DNA from: a virus
DNA length: 63,934 nt
Strand: one strand, 5' to 3'
IMG/VR virus record: IMGVR_UViG_3300034954_002602
Coordinates: 1 to 63,934 of that record
Positions 33,804-41,624 of the stretch are shown one piece after another; position 1 is the first letter of the stretch; each line of letters opens with the position of its first letter. Under the pieces are notes generated by a model. It saw nothing but the letters and a program-made list of their open reading frames with translations, was not told the DNA's origin and did not search any database. Made by a program: the position numbers and the translations under genes.

Positions 33804-34311
33804 CCTACCTGACATCAATTTCAAGAGCAAGGGTAGACCAGAACTAAAGGAGTTGGCTGACTACATTGACAGGATGAAGTCAGACCTGTTCAATGATAGG
33901 TGGAGCCAGGTCACAAAGAAACACATCAAGACTTCGCTGGTGTTGTACATAAGATCAATGCAGAAACAGTTGGCACCAATGGGATATCACTACAGGGCAC
34001 AGGACATAGTAGGTAAACAACACCTTGAACACGTGATACCTCAGAACAAGATAATAACGGCATATCTGCACGACAAGATACCAGCGGAACTTATATTACA
34101 GATGCCATTGTGTATGATCGATGACGCAGACAAGCACATACTAGAAGGAGACTGGCAGACAGCAGGTAACTGGCAGTATCCATTCCGTAGATACCAATTG
34201 GCTGGCTTCACTAAAACCATAAAAGATGTGCGTGGAAACGTGGTAGATCTTGACAACTACACACTAGATGATCACTTCGCTATGTTGGGCGTGGTTGACA
34301 ATTCAAAGTAA
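33778..34311 (+). CDS. Possible HNH-type nuclease-like phage protein
   Basis: 177 residues. LEHVIPQNK near residue 82 followed by CMIDDADKH about 30 residues later resembles the H-x-x-P-x-N arrangement of HNH endonucleases (the 'EHVIP' pattern occurs in several phage HNH-like proteins), but the full zinc set is not seen. Overlaps the preceding gene by 26 bases. The promoter of the next unit lies inside its 3' end. Confidence 0.4.
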   Translation: MIDYQNLTNLPDINFKSKGRPELKELADYIDRMKSDLFNDRWSQVTKKHIKTSLVLYIRSMQKQLAPMGYHYRAQDIVGKQHLEHVIPQNKIITAYLHDKIPAELILQMPLCMIDDADKHILEGDWQTAGNWQYPFRRYQLAGFTKTIKDVRGNVVDLDNYTLDDHFAMLGVVDNSK

Positions 34312-34322
34312 AAGTGTATAAT
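34295..34322 (+). promoter_or_regulatory. Sigma70 promoter
   Basis: TTGACA (34295-34300), 16-base spacer, TATAAT (34317-34322), at the end of the preceding gene. Its transcript would begin near 34329 with the structured region and run into the gene at 34489. Confidence 0.8.
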
Positions 34323-34325
34323 TAG

Positions 34326-34485
34326 AACAGCAAAACACCGGAGACGGTCGCGGCCAGTACTCACTTGCGAACATCATTTGGAGACACTCTATGTCGATGA
34401 TGGATTTTAAAAGCCGGAGGTGGGGTGACAGCCCTACGCCAAAGGCGAGGCTGGATAAGGCTGTCTTTGTGTGTGATGCTTAATC
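34326..34485 (+). ncRNA. Candidate structured RNA or long regulatory leader
   Basis: About 160 bases between a strong promoter and the next gene with several pairings: ACCG-GAGA-CGGT (a GNRA-capped hairpin, about 34338-34349), TCGC...GCGA, CATCAT...ATGATG enclosing GACA/TGTC (about 34367-34397), and GACAGCC...GGCTGTC (7 bp, about 34428-34468) enclosing CGCC-AAA-GGCG. I do not recognise an RNA family. A 30-codon frame with a good ribosome site (34391-34483) runs through the second half, so it could instead be a small gene. Confidence 0.45.
34391..34483 (+). CDS. 30-residue small protein or leader peptide
   Basis: MSMMDFKSRRWGDSPTPKAR and ten more residues. TTTGGAG lies at a good distance (7 bases) before the ATG, and the stop is five bases from the ATG of the next gene, so coupling is possible. 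It shares its sequence with the possible RNA structures above; only one of the two readings need be true. Confidence 0.4.
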   Translation: MSMMDFKSRRWGDSPTPKARLDKAVFVCDA

Positions 34486-34488
34486 ATT

Positions 34489-34998
34489 ATGCCAAGCGAA
34501 AAAACAAAAAAATTACTGGAAGGACTGGGCAAGATCACAGATTCTGCTCCAAAACCTTTCGCCGAACAGAAATATCATTCATACACAAATAGATTTTACA
34601 AGAACTTCATACACCAACTTCCAGCGATATACGACAAGGCCAAACCTAAAAAGGACGAGGACGGTGATGAGTACATAATGATTGATAGGGTGTATGGTTC
34701 ACTATACGAAGATCATCTACTACAAAAAGATGGCACAACCTACACAGGAAAACTTTACAAGAAGAGAAGATTGGTTGTCAGGAAGGATCCAATCACAGGT
34801 GAGAAGAAGAACTTCTATAGTCCTTGCACTTCAACAGCGGATGGCAGATGGTTTGACAACACAGGATTGCCTATCGAGGCACCAGACAAACTGGAACCAG
34901 AGAAGAAACCAGATCCAGAAGAAGTGGCTTTAGAGGCCAAAAGAAAAGCCGAGGCCGCAAAAGCCAAAGAAGCCGCCATACTTGCCAATCTGAAATAA
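34489..34998 (+). CDS. Phage protein of unknown function
   Basis: 169 residues. N-terminus MPSEKTKKLLEGLGKI, a central beta-rich domain (DEYIMIDRVYGSLYEDHLL, RRLVVRKDPITGEKKNF), and an Ala/Lys/Glu-rich helical tail (ALEAKRKAEAAKAKEAAI). It resembles conserved unknowns of marine T4-type phages. Transcribed from the promoter at 34295. No enzyme motif. Confidence 0.55.
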   Translation: MPSEKTKKLLEGLGKITDSAPKPFAEQKYHSYTNRFYKNFIHQLPAIYDKAKPKKDEDGDEYIMIDRVYGSLYEDHLLQKDGTTYTGKLYKKRRLVVRKDPITGEKKNFYSPCTSTADGRWFDNTGLPIEAPDKLEPEKKPDPEEVALEAKRKAEAAKAKEAAILANLK

Positions 34999-35123
34999 AT
35001 AATTCCGTAACGCCACTGTCCAAGTGACGTCGGAAATAAAAGGACGCTTGAGTAAGCACTCTTTACTGGAAACAGAACGCCCTTCCGTATGCAAGATCCT
35101 TGCTAACTTTTACAAAAAACATT
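34999..35123 (+). other. Gap with strong pairing potential
   Basis: TTCCG...CGGAA (about 35006-35034) encloses CACT-GTCCA-AGTG; GCAAG-ATC-CTTGC (about 35091-35103) is a 5-bp hairpin followed by TAACTTTT and may be a terminator. A 26-codon TTG frame exists but its ribosome site is too close. The promoter of the PP-loop gene overlaps the right end. Confidence 0.4.
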
Positions 35124-35129
35124 TATAAT
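35100..35129 (+). promoter_or_regulatory. Weak sigma70 promoter giving a leaderless mRNA
   Basis: TTGCTA (35100-35105), 18-base spacer, TATAAT (35124-35129); ATG at 35135 five bases later. Confidence 0.5.
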
Positions 35130-35134
35130 TGAGT

Positions 35135-36214
35135 ATGATAGAAATTCTACGTTCTAGTAATGAGCCTATGAAAATCGTTGACTGGATCAACGACTTCGGA
35201 CTGAACACACCAACCTATTTGGTGAAAGGCAAACCGTTCTATAACAGATATGATGCTATTGAAAGTTGTGTAACCGAGGGTGTTGAGTGGCCAGACTTCC
35301 GTGTATGGCAACAGTCATACAAGATGGCCGAACCAGAAGAATCATTCTTTGATCTGTGTAAGAAACAAGCACAGGCCATTAGCAAACGTTTCAAGAGAGT
35401 TAGATTGTGGTATAGTGGTGGTTACGACAGCCATACTATGTTGAAGGCTTTTTTTGAGTCTGGCCTAGATGTTGACGAGATCTGCACCTGGAGACGATTC
35501 CCTGGAGTGTTCGATAGTTTCACAAACATTGAATCTGAATACATTGGCACATTCGATGACCTACAGCACTATTGCGAACAGCACAACAGTAAGGCAAGAA
35601 TTAGGGTATGTGATGTGACCCCCGACCATTTCAGATGGTACTGTAAAAACTTTATTCATTATAATAAACACAAGACACTCGCACAGGTATTGAACGCACA
35701 GCATCATCACGTTATGGAATGCTATCCAGAGCTCATAGACAAAGAAACTATCAATGTTTCCGGAGCAGGAGATGTTGCATTAGAAGATGATGGTTTTAGG
35801 TTTTATGATGGTTTCAATTACTCCCACTCGGCTCCAAACACTTTATTTTTCTATTATGACGAGTCGATGCCTGAACTCACGTTCAAGTATGCTTATCATA
35901 TGAGAAACTATGAATACCCTGACCAGAAGAACATGGCAAAGAAGGATCTAGGGTTCACTGCCCTAAACCCAATGCTGGCCAAAAAGTTTTCTGAGGGAGT
36001 TGATGAGGTAACTGGTGGTAAAACTATTTCTTTCTGTAGGAAATCTGCACTGTTGATCAACAATGCAATAGGAACTACACACGGAAAAAGGATCCTGATC
36101 CAGTATAAAAAATTCAGGAAGAAATATGAAAAGGAAAGGAAAAAATTTTTAAATCAAGGTAAGTGCTCTAACGGATGGGTAGGTGCTCTCAGTGAGAAGC
36201 ATTATTTTATCTAG
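35135..36214 (+). CDS. PP-loop (N-type) ATPase
   Basis: 359 residues from ATG 35135 (TTG 35129 would overlap the -10). VRLWYSGGYDSHTMLKAFF near residue 93 is the SGG-x-D-S pyrophosphate loop of N-type ATP pyrophosphatases (asparagine synthetase C-domain, QueC, TilS, GuaA). These adenylate a carbonyl or carboxyl group for amidation or thiolation. The C-terminal part contains several Cys and a very basic end. There is no glutaminase domain, so it may use ammonia or a partner. Substrate unknown. Confidence 0.65.
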   Translation: MIEILRSSNEPMKIVDWINDFGLNTPTYLVKGKPFYNRYDAIESCVTEGVEWPDFRVWQQSYKMAEPEESFFDLCKKQAQAISKRFKRVRLWYSGGYDSHTMLKAFFESGLDVDEICTWRRFPGVFDSFTNIESEYIGTFDDLQHYCEQHNSKARIRVCDVTPDHFRWYCKNFIHYNKHKTLAQVLNAQHHHVMECYPELIDKETINVSGAGDVALEDDGFRFYDGFNYSHSAPNTLFFYYDESMPELTFKYAYHMRNYEYPDQKNMAKKDLGFTALNPMLAKKFSEGVDEVTGGKTISFCRKSALLINNAIGTTHGKRILIQYKKFRKKYEKERKKFLNQGKCSNGWVGALSEKHYFI

Positions 36215-36221
36215 CACGTAC

Positions 36222-36250
36222 TTGACTTTGAAAAAACACAAACGTATAAT
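36222..36250 (+). promoter_or_regulatory. Sigma70 promoter
   Basis: TTGACT (36222-36227), 17-base spacer, TATAAT (36245-36250), starting the second tctC-tctA unit; leader about 21 bases with AAAGGAG. Confidence 0.8.
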
Positions 36251-36278
36251 AACAAAAAACTAAAGGAGAAAAAGAAAA

Positions 36279-37133
36279 ATGAGAACTATTTTAATATCAT
36301 TTATTACGTTTATTTGTATGTTGGCACACACTGCCAGTGCATACGATCTGGTGCTGAATGCACCATTCAGTAAGGCCGGTAGTGGTCAATTGACGATGAG
36401 GACACTTGCAAAAGGTTTAGAGGCGAAAGGATACAACTTTGATATAGTCATCACATCAAATGCAAAATTATCTAAACAAAACTACGCTGACGAAAACAAG
36501 CCATTACTTTTAGGTTGGGAAGCGCCTGCATCAAGCAAGGGGGCACCTTTGTATATGGGACCACCAACAGACAAGGATCTAGTTGCAATAGTTGTGACGA
36601 TGGGACATTTCATCTGCACAAAGAAAGACATTTCGATTGAAGATGTTTTCAATGGAAAAAAAGAACTGACTATTGCCCATGATGTTGCCTTTGGTAATTG
36701 GGTACAAGAGTTGGCAGATCACACTGGTGCCAAATTGAAGTTGATTCCATACAAAGGATCAAAAAAGGTTGAAAATGCTTTGGTATCAGGCGAGGTTGAC
36801 CTAGCAATGAGCACCAAGGGAGCAGGTTGGCAAAAGAAAGGTTTGGCTAACTGCTTATTAACATCTGGAACAGATAGTGTATTAGGTATCCAGACTGTGA
36901 ATAGTCTGTATCCTGATTGGAATGATAACACTCTGGTCTTGACTTTTTACATAAAATCTAAGAATATCCCACAAGATAAATTAGATCAATTAAGAAAAGA
37001 CATTGAGGAAGTGAAAAGGACGTCTGAGGAATTCGCGGCTTTGGTTGAGAAAAAATCGTGGACACCTGTCGTGGACAAAAGCATAGACGAACAACTATCA
37101 CTACTTCAAGCGATAGACAAGTCTATCAAATAG
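36279..37133 (+). CDS. TctC-type substrate-binding protein, second copy
   Basis: 284 residues. Signal peptide (MRTILISFITFICMLAHTASA, cut before YDLV). The mature protein follows the TctC fold: LVLNAPFSKAGSGQLTMRTL, a GWEAPASSKGAPLYMG loop, LKLIPYKGSKKVENALVSGEVDLAMS (the usual 'vpYkG...al.GevD' segment). Shorter than the copy at 6679 and clearly diverged. A periplasmic binder for a carboxylate or other small acid. Own promoter and AAAGGAG site; followed after 24 bases by the membrane subunit. Confidence 0.75.
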   Translation: MRTILISFITFICMLAHTASAYDLVLNAPFSKAGSGQLTMRTLAKGLEAKGYNFDIVITSNAKLSKQNYADENKPLLLGWEAPASSKGAPLYMGPPTDKDLVAIVVTMGHFICTKKDISIEDVFNGKKELTIAHDVAFGNWVQELADHTGAKLKLIPYKGSKKVENALVSGEVDLAMSTKGAGWQKKGLANCLLTSGTDSVLGIQTVNSLYPDWNDNTLVLTFYIKSKNIPQDKLDQLRKDIEEVKRTSEEFAALVEKKSWTPVVDKSIDEQLSLLQAIDKSIK

Positions 37134-37157
37134 TCACTCCTTGGCGACAAGAATGGT

Positions 37158-38456
37158 ATGCTAGACATATTTTTATTGTTGTCGTCTCCTTTCATAGGAA
37201 TCCTCGTTGGGTTCCTACCGGCGATGGGTGCATTCTTCACTTTGCTGTTGATGTACCCGTTGCTGATAGACATGGATCCTTTGTTGTTGATCCTATTTTA
37301 TTCAATCCTCATAAGTGCAAGAGACTTCAGCGGAAGCGTCAGTGCCTTGAATTTTGGAATACTGGGCGAGGTAACCAGCCTCCCGGTGTTGCAGGAGAGG
37401 AAAAAGATCATAGACAATCACAAACAAAAGGAAGCACTGCGAAACACAATGATAGGCAGTGTGTTCGGAATGGCAATGGGGTTGGCTTTCCTCTTACTGA
37501 TATTGGCAGGAATAGGTGACTACAGTGTGTTGTTACGAACAGATGTAATGGCAGTCTTGATTTGCCTTACTATAGTGTTCCTGGTGTTTTGGGACAAGAA
37601 CAAATGGTACATGAACCTTGTCATCGGGGCGTGTGGGTACCTCGTTGCTATGGTAGGGTTCGATCCATACATACAAAAAGAATACTTTACATTTGGCAAC
37701 GTATACCTGTCGGGTGGTGTTCCAACGATGCCTTTGCTCCTTGGACTTTACGGAGTGCCTGCTATGTTTGCCATTATAAGGCACACCAAACTTCAAAAAC
37801 CAAAGCCAATACACGACCAGGCCATGTCCAGGGTTCGTTTGCCTATCCTATTCAGGTCCAGCGTGATTGGTTCCTTGTGTGGATTCGTACCTTACATAGG
37901 TAGTGTGTTGAGCAGTAACATTGCCTATATGTTCGAGAAAAAAATAACAACAAACAATGTGAAGTCCGCACTAGACAGAATAGTGGCATCGGAAACAGCC
38001 AATAACGCCAGCCAGGTGACTGTGTTGATTCCATTCATCCTAATAGGAATCGCATTACAACCTTCCGAACTTTTAGTTTTAGATATGATAGAAAACAAAG
38101 GCTGGGAGATTAATTTTGAATCAGCGAAGCAAACTACTTTCTATCTTATAATAGCATTACCTATTGGATGTCTTGTATCTGCATTCTTGTGTTACAATAT
38201 GATCAGCCGGGTGTTGCATTTTTTCCAGTTGCATCATAAAAAAATTGTCTACTCTCTGTTGGCAATCATCATAGCAAATATTTTCTATCTTGGTTATGAC
38301 TCAAACCAGTCACTGTACTATATGCTGGTGTTCGCCACTGCGTTGCCAATTGGCTTTTATCTCAGAAAGCACTTTGATCTGATGCCTTTTATTATGTGTT
38401 TTTTGCTACAAAATCAGTTCCAAGAGACACTTATCAGGCTTCCCATACTGTATTAG
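37158..38456 (+). CDS. TctA-type membrane protein, second copy
   Basis: 432 residues, about 10-11 hydrophobic segments. FIGILVGFLPAMGAFFTLLL and later SVIGSLCGFVPYIGSVLSSNIAY keep the two G-x3-G-x2-P loops of TctA; LLLGLYGVPAM and SETANNASQVTVLIPFILIG match the family's internal landmarks. It is about 50 residues shorter than usual and diverged in the PG(L)xG signature (LPAMG, VPYIG). Works with the preceding binding protein; no TctB. Substrate probably differs from the first system. Confidence 0.75.
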   Translation: MLDIFLLLSSPFIGILVGFLPAMGAFFTLLLMYPLLIDMDPLLLILFYSILISARDFSGSVSALNFGILGEVTSLPVLQERKKIIDNHKQKEALRNTMIGSVFGMAMGLAFLLLILAGIGDYSVLLRTDVMAVLICLTIVFLVFWDKNKWYMNLVIGACGYLVAMVGFDPYIQKEYFTFGNVYLSGGVPTMPLLLGLYGVPAMFAIIRHTKLQKPKPIHDQAMSRVRLPILFRSSVIGSLCGFVPYIGSVLSSNIAYMFEKKITTNNVKSALDRIVASETANNASQVTVLIPFILIGIALQPSELLVLDMIENKGWEINFESAKQTTFYLIIALPIGCLVSAFLCYNMISRVLHFFQLHHKKIVYSLLAIIIANIFYLGYDSNQSLYYMLVFATALPIGFYLRKHFDLMPFIMCFLLQNQFQETLIRLPILY

Positions 38457-38482
38457 CCAATAAAACCAATGGTTATACCAGG

Positions 38483-38510
38483 TTGACGTAATACCAAATC
38501 CTGTTATAAT
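38483..38510 (+). promoter_or_regulatory. Sigma70 promoter, extended -10
   Basis: TTGACG (38483-38488), 16-base spacer, TGTTATAAT (TATAAT 38505-38510). Leader of about 20 bases with AAGGAG. Confidence 0.8.
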
Positions 38511-38536
38511 AATGGTAACAAAGAAGGAGAAAGACA

Positions 38537-38890
38537 ATGTATAAATGTTCAGCAAAAGCAAGTTTGGTTTTAGATCAAGTGAGATCTAGATGCCAAGAGG
38601 ACACGCAGACTAACAACAAGTGGAGAGGCAGATCTGGAAACTATATGTATATCATGGGCAGAGAGAACGCTGATGGTAAGGCTACAGGTGTGGTACACAA
38701 GATTGCAGAAGATGGTTCTCACAAGTTATGTGGATCATTCAAGATAATGAGTGATGGTATCATAACAAGGTTCACAGGATTGTCTAAAGCAGACTGGAAC
38801 AATGCTATGAGAAATGCGGAAGCCGAGTACAAAGCGAAGTACGAAGCAGAAACTACAGAACCAGCAACAGAACAAAAAGTTGCAGTATAA
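38537..38890 (+). CDS. Small protein of unknown function
   Basis: 117 residues, MYKCSAKASLVLDQVRSRCQ..., with a beta-rich middle (NYMYIMGRENADGKATGVVH) and a Glu/Ala/Lys-rich helix ending TEPATEQKVAV. Soluble, basic to neutral. Own promoter with strong ribosome site (AAGGAG), thus well expressed. Family not known to me. Confidence 0.6.
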   Translation: MYKCSAKASLVLDQVRSRCQEDTQTNNKWRGRSGNYMYIMGRENADGKATGVVHKIAEDGSHKLCGSFKIMSDGIITRFTGLSKADWNNAMRNAEAEYKAKYEAETTEPATEQKVAV

Positions 38891-38897
38891 TATTGAT

Positions 38898-38960
38898 CAG
38901 TGGGTTCGAGTGCTCCAATAGTGCCAACGAGGCCAATGCAGTAAAATTCTCGGCCCACTG
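38898..38960 (+). repeat. Long-range inverted repeat
   Basis: CAGTGGG (38898-38904) pairs perfectly with CCCACTG (38954-38960) around a 49-base loop, between two genes. The 7-bp outer stem recalls a tRNA acceptor arm, but no D, anticodon or T arm can be formed. Could be a terminator-less mRNA structure or a small RNA. Confidence 0.4.
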
Positions 38961-38977
38961 ACTAACTACAATTTACA

Positions 38978-39622
38978 ATGGTGAAAAAATACGTAAAAAG
39001 ATTTATCTATTTCTGTATATGTGTAGGCTTCGTTATTGTGGCCACATATATCGCAGGCACATTCCATCCTAATGATTACACAGTTCAGAAGATCGAAGAC
39101 GAGATTCACAGGAAGGAAATGAAGGTAGTGGAAGAACTTGGTTTGAAAGAACCAGAGTTTGAATTCACTGATAAAGTTTCTTTCATTAATGCTACCGCCA
39201 AATGTATTGCCTATCTCAACTGGACCACAGACAGAGATAAGAGAGTGCCCACTAGCATTATTATTGCAATGGCGGGTATAGAAAGTGCCTGGGGCAAGAG
39301 CAGATTCGCAAAAGAAGGTAATGCACTATTTGGTGTGAGGACCTGGGATCTCAAAGGCACACCACATATGAAAGCACTTGGCAATCCAGATGCAGAATGG
39401 GGTGTCAAAAAATACAACACAAAATGCCAATCTGTGAAAGATATGATAAGGATTTTAAACACGCACCCTGCATATGAGAAGTTCCGAGACTTCAGAGAAC
39501 AACAGATAGACGCAGGCGAATGGAACTACAGTCAACTATTATCCGGTATGACTGCCTGGAGCACCAATCCAGATTACCAAAAAATAATACTTTCTACCAT
39601 AGTTGACAATAAATTACCCTAA
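38978..39622 (+). CDS. Membrane-anchored glucosaminidase (Bax/FlgJ-like)
   Basis: 214 residues. One N-terminal membrane span (FIYFCICVGFVIVATYIAG, residues 8-27), then a lysozyme-like domain: PTSIIIAMAGIESAWGKSRFAKEGNALFGVR with catalytic Glu in GIESAWG and the N-x-L-F-G-x-R signature of the N-acetylglucosaminidase family (Bax, FlgJ C-domain). MTAWSTNPDYQKII near the end is the family's last motif. It would cut cell-wall glycan from the periplasmic face, in lysis or entry. Preceded by the inverted repeat and no clear promoter. Confidence 0.8.
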   Translation: MVKKYVKRFIYFCICVGFVIVATYIAGTFHPNDYTVQKIEDEIHRKEMKVVEELGLKEPEFEFTDKVSFINATAKCIAYLNWTTDRDKRVPTSIIIAMAGIESAWGKSRFAKEGNALFGVRTWDLKGTPHMKALGNPDAEWGVKKYNTKCQSVKDMIRILNTHPAYEKFRDFREQQIDAGEWNYSQLLSGMTAWSTNPDYQKIILSTIVDNKLP

Positions 39623-39631
39623 TAGTATAAT
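39603..39631 (+). promoter_or_regulatory. Sigma70 promoter giving a leaderless mRNA
   Basis: TTGACA (39603-39608), 17-base spacer, TATAAT (39626-39631), all in or at the end of the preceding gene; ATG at 39637 five bases later. Confidence 0.8.
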
Positions 39632-39636
39632 TTAGA

Positions 39637-39999
39637 ATGGGATTCATACAAATGAAACTGCCAAAACGTATCAAGCACAAGATCGAGAACTCTCGTAGGA
39701 ATAGGGAGGCACAGGCAAACCACGAAGAGTGGTTGGCATCGCAAGGACTTGACAACTACACACTGAAACAGGCATCTAAAAGATTCAAGGGTTATGACAT
39801 ACCCAAGTACGATTCCGATCCCAATCAACCCAAGTGCGGTGACAAGATACCTGTCAATGGTGGCAAGAAAGCAGAGCCACAGGCCTACTCTGGAGAACGT
39901 AAGTTGTTGGGCATAGGTCTTATGCACAAAAGCAATCTTGTTCCTGTGTGGGACGAAGAAGGTGCAAAAGAAATCACGGCAATGAAAGGTAACAAATAA
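39637..39999 (+). CDS. Small phage protein of unknown function
   Basis: 120 residues. Basic N-terminal helix (MKLPKRIKHKIENSRRNREAQANHEEW) and a beta-type C-terminus (LLGIGLMHKSNLVPVWDEEGAKEIT). A small conserved phage protein; the second Met (residue 6) could also start. ATG follows the -10 by five bases. Coupled to the next gene (stop and ATG share a base). Confidence 0.55.
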   Translation: MGFIQMKLPKRIKHKIENSRRNREAQANHEEWLASQGLDNYTLKQASKRFKGYDIPKYDSDPNQPKCGDKIPVNGGKKAEPQAYSGERKLLGIGLMHKSNLVPVWDEEGAKEITAMKGNK

Positions 40000-40229
40000 T
40001 GAGTAATCATTTGAGAAACATAAGAGCATTGTTCGAGAATGCTAAAAATTTTGAAGTCAGTAGAAAGATAGACACATACGAATATGAGTCTCTGGAAAAA
40101 CTGATATTAGATGACAACGTGAGATACAGTGAGATAATGGAGATATTCACAGACAAAGATTATCGAGAATGGTTCCACGACAGAAACTTCCAGGGCAAAG
40201 AATTCAACATCACCAGATTCCACGAGTAA
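39999..40229 (+). CDS. Small acidic helical protein
   Basis: 76 residues, MSNHLRNIRALFENAKNFE..., helical and charged, no cysteines or membrane span. Its stop overlaps the ATG of the membrane protein at 40229 (TAATG). Not recognised; the run 39637-40474 is a coupled set of three small genes. Confidence 0.5.
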   Translation: MSNHLRNIRALFENAKNFEVSRKIDTYEYESLEKLILDDNVRYSEIMEIFTDKDYREWFHDRNFQGKEFNITRFHE

Positions 40230-40474
40230 TGAAAATCCGTTATTACAAAAAAATAGACGGATGGAGATGGTTAGGATTTATCCTGGCCATGGTGAGTGCC
40301 TTTACCTTGAGTGGTGGTAATCCTGATGTGCAATGGATTGGTTGGTCGGTGGCACTTATTTCTTGTAGCATCTGGATATGGATGGGCATAAAGGACCAAG
40401 ACACACCTAGGGCATTGATGGAATTGATGTATCTTTTACTAGCCGTTCGTGGTGTGTACAGTTGGCTGGCTTAA
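40229..40474 (+). CDS. Small membrane protein, three spans
   Basis: 81 residues from ATG 40229, taken because it overlaps the preceding stop (an in-frame Met 60 bases upstream lies inside that gene). Spans: WLGFILAMVSAFTLS, WIGWSVALISCSIWIWMG, LMELMYLLLAVRGVYSWLA. A holin-like size and topology, but nothing diagnostic. Could also be a small inner-membrane regulator. Confidence 0.5.
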   Translation: MKIRYYKKIDGWRWLGFILAMVSAFTLSGGNPDVQWIGWSVALISCSIWIWMGIKDQDTPRALMELMYLLLAVRGVYSWLA

Positions 40475-40515
40475 AAAGCCAATAAAATCAACACTTCTAG
40501 CAAGATCAACCCTGG

Positions 40516-40543
40516 TTGACGTATTTGGAAATTGTGCTATAAT
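40516..40543 (+). promoter_or_regulatory. Sigma70 promoter giving a leaderless mRNA
   Basis: TTGACG (40516-40521), 16-base spacer, TGCTATAAT (TATAAT 40538-40543); ATG at 40550 six bases later. Confidence 0.75.
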
Positions 40544-40549
40544 TTTACT

Positions 40550-40693
40550 ATGATTAGACTAATAATACTATTTGCAATCTTCCTAGCGGTATATCCGATG
40601 ATAGGTGATGGTTGGGCACAATTCAGCAATGACTTTAATGTTGCTGGTGTATCCGATTTCATATCAGAGCAGATTGCGAAACTTAACAAATAA
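40550..40693 (+). CDS. 47-residue exported-type protein
   Basis: MIRLIILFAIFLAVYPMIGDGWAQ: signal peptide or single membrane span, possible cleavage after GWA, then about 24 polar residues (FSNDFNVAGVSDFISEQIAK). Its promoter starts six bases upstream and the lipoprotein gene follows after 8 bases, so it begins an envelope operon. Unknown function. Confidence 0.55.
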   Translation: MIRLIILFAIFLAVYPMIGDGWAQFSNDFNVAGVSDFISEQIAKLNK

Positions 40694-40701
40694 GGAAACA
40701 A

Positions 40702-41253
40702 ATGAAACAACTGAATAGATTGATCTTGTTGTTGGTTGCAGGCCTAATGTTGGCACAATGCTCAACCTATAAGATCAAGCCAGATATGAACAAGAGTGGC
40801 GTTGTGAACAAGACACCTAAGTGGTATGTTGATTACAAACACGAAACTCTTTTCAAGTACCAAGAGGCGGCGACAGCAGTGAGTCCAGATATGGAGTTGG
40901 CTGTGAAAAAAGCCACATTGTTGGCAAAGGCTAAACTTGTTGACAGGATCAACGGCGAGATGAACAACAGAACCACTATCAAGAAAGATGAGTCTGGAAC
41001 AAACGAAGACCTGAATGTTAGTGCTGGATCTCAAGACATAATTGTGAATGTGATAGAAGACACTCTTGCGAGAGGTTACGAAGTGACTAAACAAGAAATG
41101 TTCCTTACAAAGACTAAATCTTACAGAGTTTACGTAATGATAGAAGTCAGTAAGAAAGAAGTCGAGGAGATCATCACACAGGTCAACAAGAATAAATTGG
41201 CTTTAATTAACTCGGATGCTTTGGATAAAGCGGCAGACAAGGTGCTTAACTAG
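40702..41253 (+). CDS. Outer-membrane lipoprotein, LPP20-like
   Basis: 183 residues. Lipoprotein signal MLAQC (lipobox L-A-Q-C at residue 20). The body (WYVDYKHETLFKYQEAATAVSPDMELAVKKATLLAKAKL) resembles the LPP20/'lipo-like' domain in which a short helix bundle packs on beta strands. Exported and lipidated at the outer membrane (Ser after Cys suits outer-membrane sorting). Second gene of the envelope operon. A role in virion release, exclusion or membrane remodelling is a guess. Confidence 0.6.
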   Translation: MKQLNRLILLLVAGLMLAQCSTYKIKPDMNKSGVVNKTPKWYVDYKHETLFKYQEAATAVSPDMELAVKKATLLAKAKLVDRINGEMNNRTTIKKDESGTNEDLNVSAGSQDIIVNVIEDTLARGYEVTKQEMFLTKTKSYRVYVMIEVSKKEVEEIITQVNKNKLALINSDALDKAADKVLN

Positions 41254-41255
41254 AT

Positions 41256-41624
41256 ATGAAGTTTGACAACATAATCAAATTGATACTCCTAGTGATGGTC
41301 ACCTTGTTTGTGATGACTTTCTATCTAGTCACCTACGCCAACGCAGGTGGTCCTTGGAGCAATCAATACTGTGACGTAGAAATCACAAAAGTGAGAGTGA
41401 TTGATCAGCAAGGCAATGTGGTAGAAAATCTCACAGAAGAGAAAATGGTTTGCAATGACGGAGCATCGGACTTCTTGTTTGATATGGGCATAGCAGACAC
41501 TTGTGAAATGTACACTTGGGATATGCCAATAGGTGAAACTCTCGTAACACAAAGGCAAGTTGCCTGTGAGAAAATGGATGGTACTGGATATGAGATTGTT
41601 CAAGGTTATCATAGTATTGAGTAG
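41256..41624 (+). CDS. Secreted cysteine-containing protein
   Basis: 122 residues. N-terminal hydrophobic stretch with AxA site (LILLVMVTLFVMTFYLVTYANA, cut before GGPW), then a beta-rich body with about four Cys, likely disulfide-bonded in the periplasm. Two bases separate it from the lipoprotein gene. Not recognised. Confidence 0.55.
   Translation: MKFDNIIKLILLVMVTLFVMTFYLVTYANAGGPWSNQYCDVEITKVRVIDQQGNVVENLTEEKMVCNDGASDFLFDMGIADTCEMYTWDMPIGETLVTQRQVACEKMDGTGYEIVQGYHSIE

Noticed and set aside
38898-38960. tRNA-like element with a 7-bp end stem
   Set aside because: Only the outer stem forms; no T or anticodon arm. Kept as an inverted repeat.
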